Assembly (NCBI GenBank): GCA_964372865.1 | Contig: CAYJRW010000028.1 | Span: 1-6,895 of the forward strand | Direction of reading: 5' to 3' | Origin: CAYJRW01 sp964372865 | GTDB taxonomy: Bacteria > Patescibacteriota > Minisyncoccia > Minisyncoccales > 2-12-FULL-40-12 | Length of the DNA: 6,895 nt | Shown here: positions 5,884 to 6,895 of the stretch, piece after piece | How positions within the stretch are numbered: position 1 is the stretch's first letter | How the letters are laid out: every line of letters begins with the position of its first letter | The notes under the pieces: generated by a model | Told to the model about the DNA's origin: nothing | Databases searched by the model: none | Seen by the model: only the letters and a program-made list of their open reading frames with translations | Made by a program: the position numbers and the translations under genes

Positions 5884-6895
5884 TATTGAGCAGAAGGAGC
5901 AACGGCGGGCACTCCGCTTTCTTCCAATGCCAAGTCAACTTCGCAAACTCCGCCTGCGCAAGCTACTTCTTTTGAGCCGGTTGTTTCGTCCTCTTTCTCG
6001 TAAAGAATAAGCTGGGAAAAATCAATGTCGGGAAGTTGCGATTTCATTGCTTCGTACTGCTCCTTGGTTATTGCTTCATAGGGAGCAAGTGGATACACGT
6101 GGTCTGTTCTCGGAAGAAACGAGAGTCCTCCTATAATGTCCCAGTTCTCGTAAATGAAGTTGGCAACGGCAATCCATTCATTATCTGCAATGTAAATGGT
6201 GGCTGAGGGATTGTGCTCGGTGAAATGCGATTTTAAGCGCTTCCATTCATTGAGAAGGTCAAGGGCTGAGACGTCTTTCACGGTTACTGCTCCTTCAGGG
6301 GCTTGAATCGGAAATTCAAGAACCATGGTGGAAGCGTTTGAGGTGGAATAGCCAATTTCGGGTTTTACCGGAACCCCTTGCTCGCGAGCCAGCTTCAAAA
6401 GAGGATCGTTGGCGGAAATTCGCACCCGGCGAATAAAGTAAGGAGCAAACCAAGGATGCATACCAGAACCCACGCCCAAGAGTTGACCTGAGTTTCCGTG
6501 AGGTTTCACGCAGGTGATTGCGGTTGAAGGATTTTTTCCAAATCTTTTTGCGTATCGCTTATTTATTTCTACGGCTTCCTGGCGAAGCGCTTTAAGCGTT
6601 TCGTCGTTTCTCACAATGGTGTTGTCGTAGTAGCCAGTAATGGATACTCCCAACAGTTGTTCCTCTTCGCAGTTTTCTTTCCATTCTTTTGAAAGGTAAT
6701 CAAAATTTGTCAGGGTCGCCTGATACGTTCCCAAAATTGTGGCTAAGCGCATCTTTCTTTTCAGCGATTCAATATCGTCTTTGGGCCGGACAACAATTGA
6801 CGTCAAATTGCAGAATTGCTTGGACTGCAGATAAATTTCGCCGCAGGGATTTACTCCGGGCTGAACAGCATTCTTCAATTTTTCCCATCTGCGCC
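5883..6895 (-). CDS. nrdJ: Adenosylcobalamin-dependent (class II) ribonucleoside-triphosphate reductase, C-terminal part
   Basis: The frame is open to the right edge (reading R-R-W-E-K before the TTG at 6878), so the start lies outside and about 337 residues are visible. The enzyme reduces ribonucleotides to deoxyribonucleotides with a thiyl radical generated from adenosylcobalamin. NPCGEI carries the Asn, radical Cys and Glu of the active site (N406/C408/E410 in the Lactobacillus leichmannii enzyme), and FCNL has a Cys exactly 11 residues later, matching the redox Cys419. Downstream are KPHGNSGQLLG and HPWFAPYFIRRVRIS, typical of the barrel. Near the end, CAGGVC has two Cys five residues apart, like the shuttle pair C731/C736. 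These spacings favour the monomeric RTPR type. The gene ends in TAA overlapping the cobO ATG. No cobalamin riboswitch can be assessed because the 5' region is absent. Confidence 0.95.
   Translation of the reverse strand, partial: RRWEKLKNAVQPGVNPCGEIYLQSKQFCNLTSIVVRPKDDIESLKRKMRLATILGTYQATLTNFDYLSKEWKENCEEEQLLGVSITGYYDNTIVRNDETLKALRQEAVEINKRYAKRFGKNPSTAITCVKPHGNSGQLLGVGSGMHPWFAPYFIRRVRISANDPLLKLAREQGVPVKPEIGYSTSNASTMVLEFPIQAPEGAVTVKDVSALDLLNEWKRLKSHFTEHNPSATIYIADNEWIAVANFIYENWDIIGGLSFLPRTDHVYPLAPYEAITKEQYEAMKSQLPDIDFSQLILYEKEDETTGSKEVACAGGVCEVDLALEESGVPAVAPSAQ

Overview
The window reads as one tightly packed gene cluster, with every supported gene on the minus strand (transcription runs from position 6895 toward 1). 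Gene junctions overlap or are a few bases apart (a TAATG overlap at nrdJ/cobO and again at pgi/gnd; 14 nt at zwf/pgi; 19 nt at rpiB/ferric-reductase-like). The sequence is AT-rich in the middle with lysine-rich proteins, proteins are short versions of their families, TGA is used as a normal stop, and the RpiB has motifs I associate with candidate phyla radiation (Patescibacteria) bacteria. A CPR-type metagenome-assembled genome is my best guess. It is supported by pattern recognition only, not by a search. A run of exactly 100 N (1448-1547) shows this is a scaffolded draft assembly.

In order of transcription: the C-terminal part of an adenosylcobalamin-dependent (class II) ribonucleotide reductase (5883-6895, entering from outside the window); a corrinoid adenosyltransferase of the CobA/CobO/BtuR family (5362-5883); a VIT1/CCC1-type membrane metal transporter (4552-5337); glucose-6-phosphate dehydrogenase (3122-4540); glucose-6-phosphate isomerase (1903-3135); the N-terminal part of a short-form 6-phosphogluconate dehydrogenase (1548-1903); the assembly gap; the C-terminal part of ribose-5-phosphate isomerase B (1055-1447); a six-helix ferric-reductase-like membrane protein with a cysteine-rich tail (330-1073); a roughly 95-base spacer with a perfect 9-bp dyad; and the N-terminus of a CopB-like heavy-metal P-type ATPase running off the left edge (1-235).

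Read together, the genes fall into two themes. The first is supply of DNA precursors: the adenosyltransferase makes the cofactor that the reductase needs, and the isomerase/dehydrogenase set converts hexose phosphate to ribose 5-phosphate while yielding reduced nicotinamide cofactor. The second is metal and redox handling at the membrane (VIT-type transporter, haem-type membrane protein, metal P-type ATPase). The main caution is that the continuous reading frame across the gap (1055-1903) is an artefact joining two different genes. The most curious non-coding signals are a 7-base periodic repeat lying inside the coding linker of the P-type ATPase (88-150) and the dyad just upstream of that gene (278-304).
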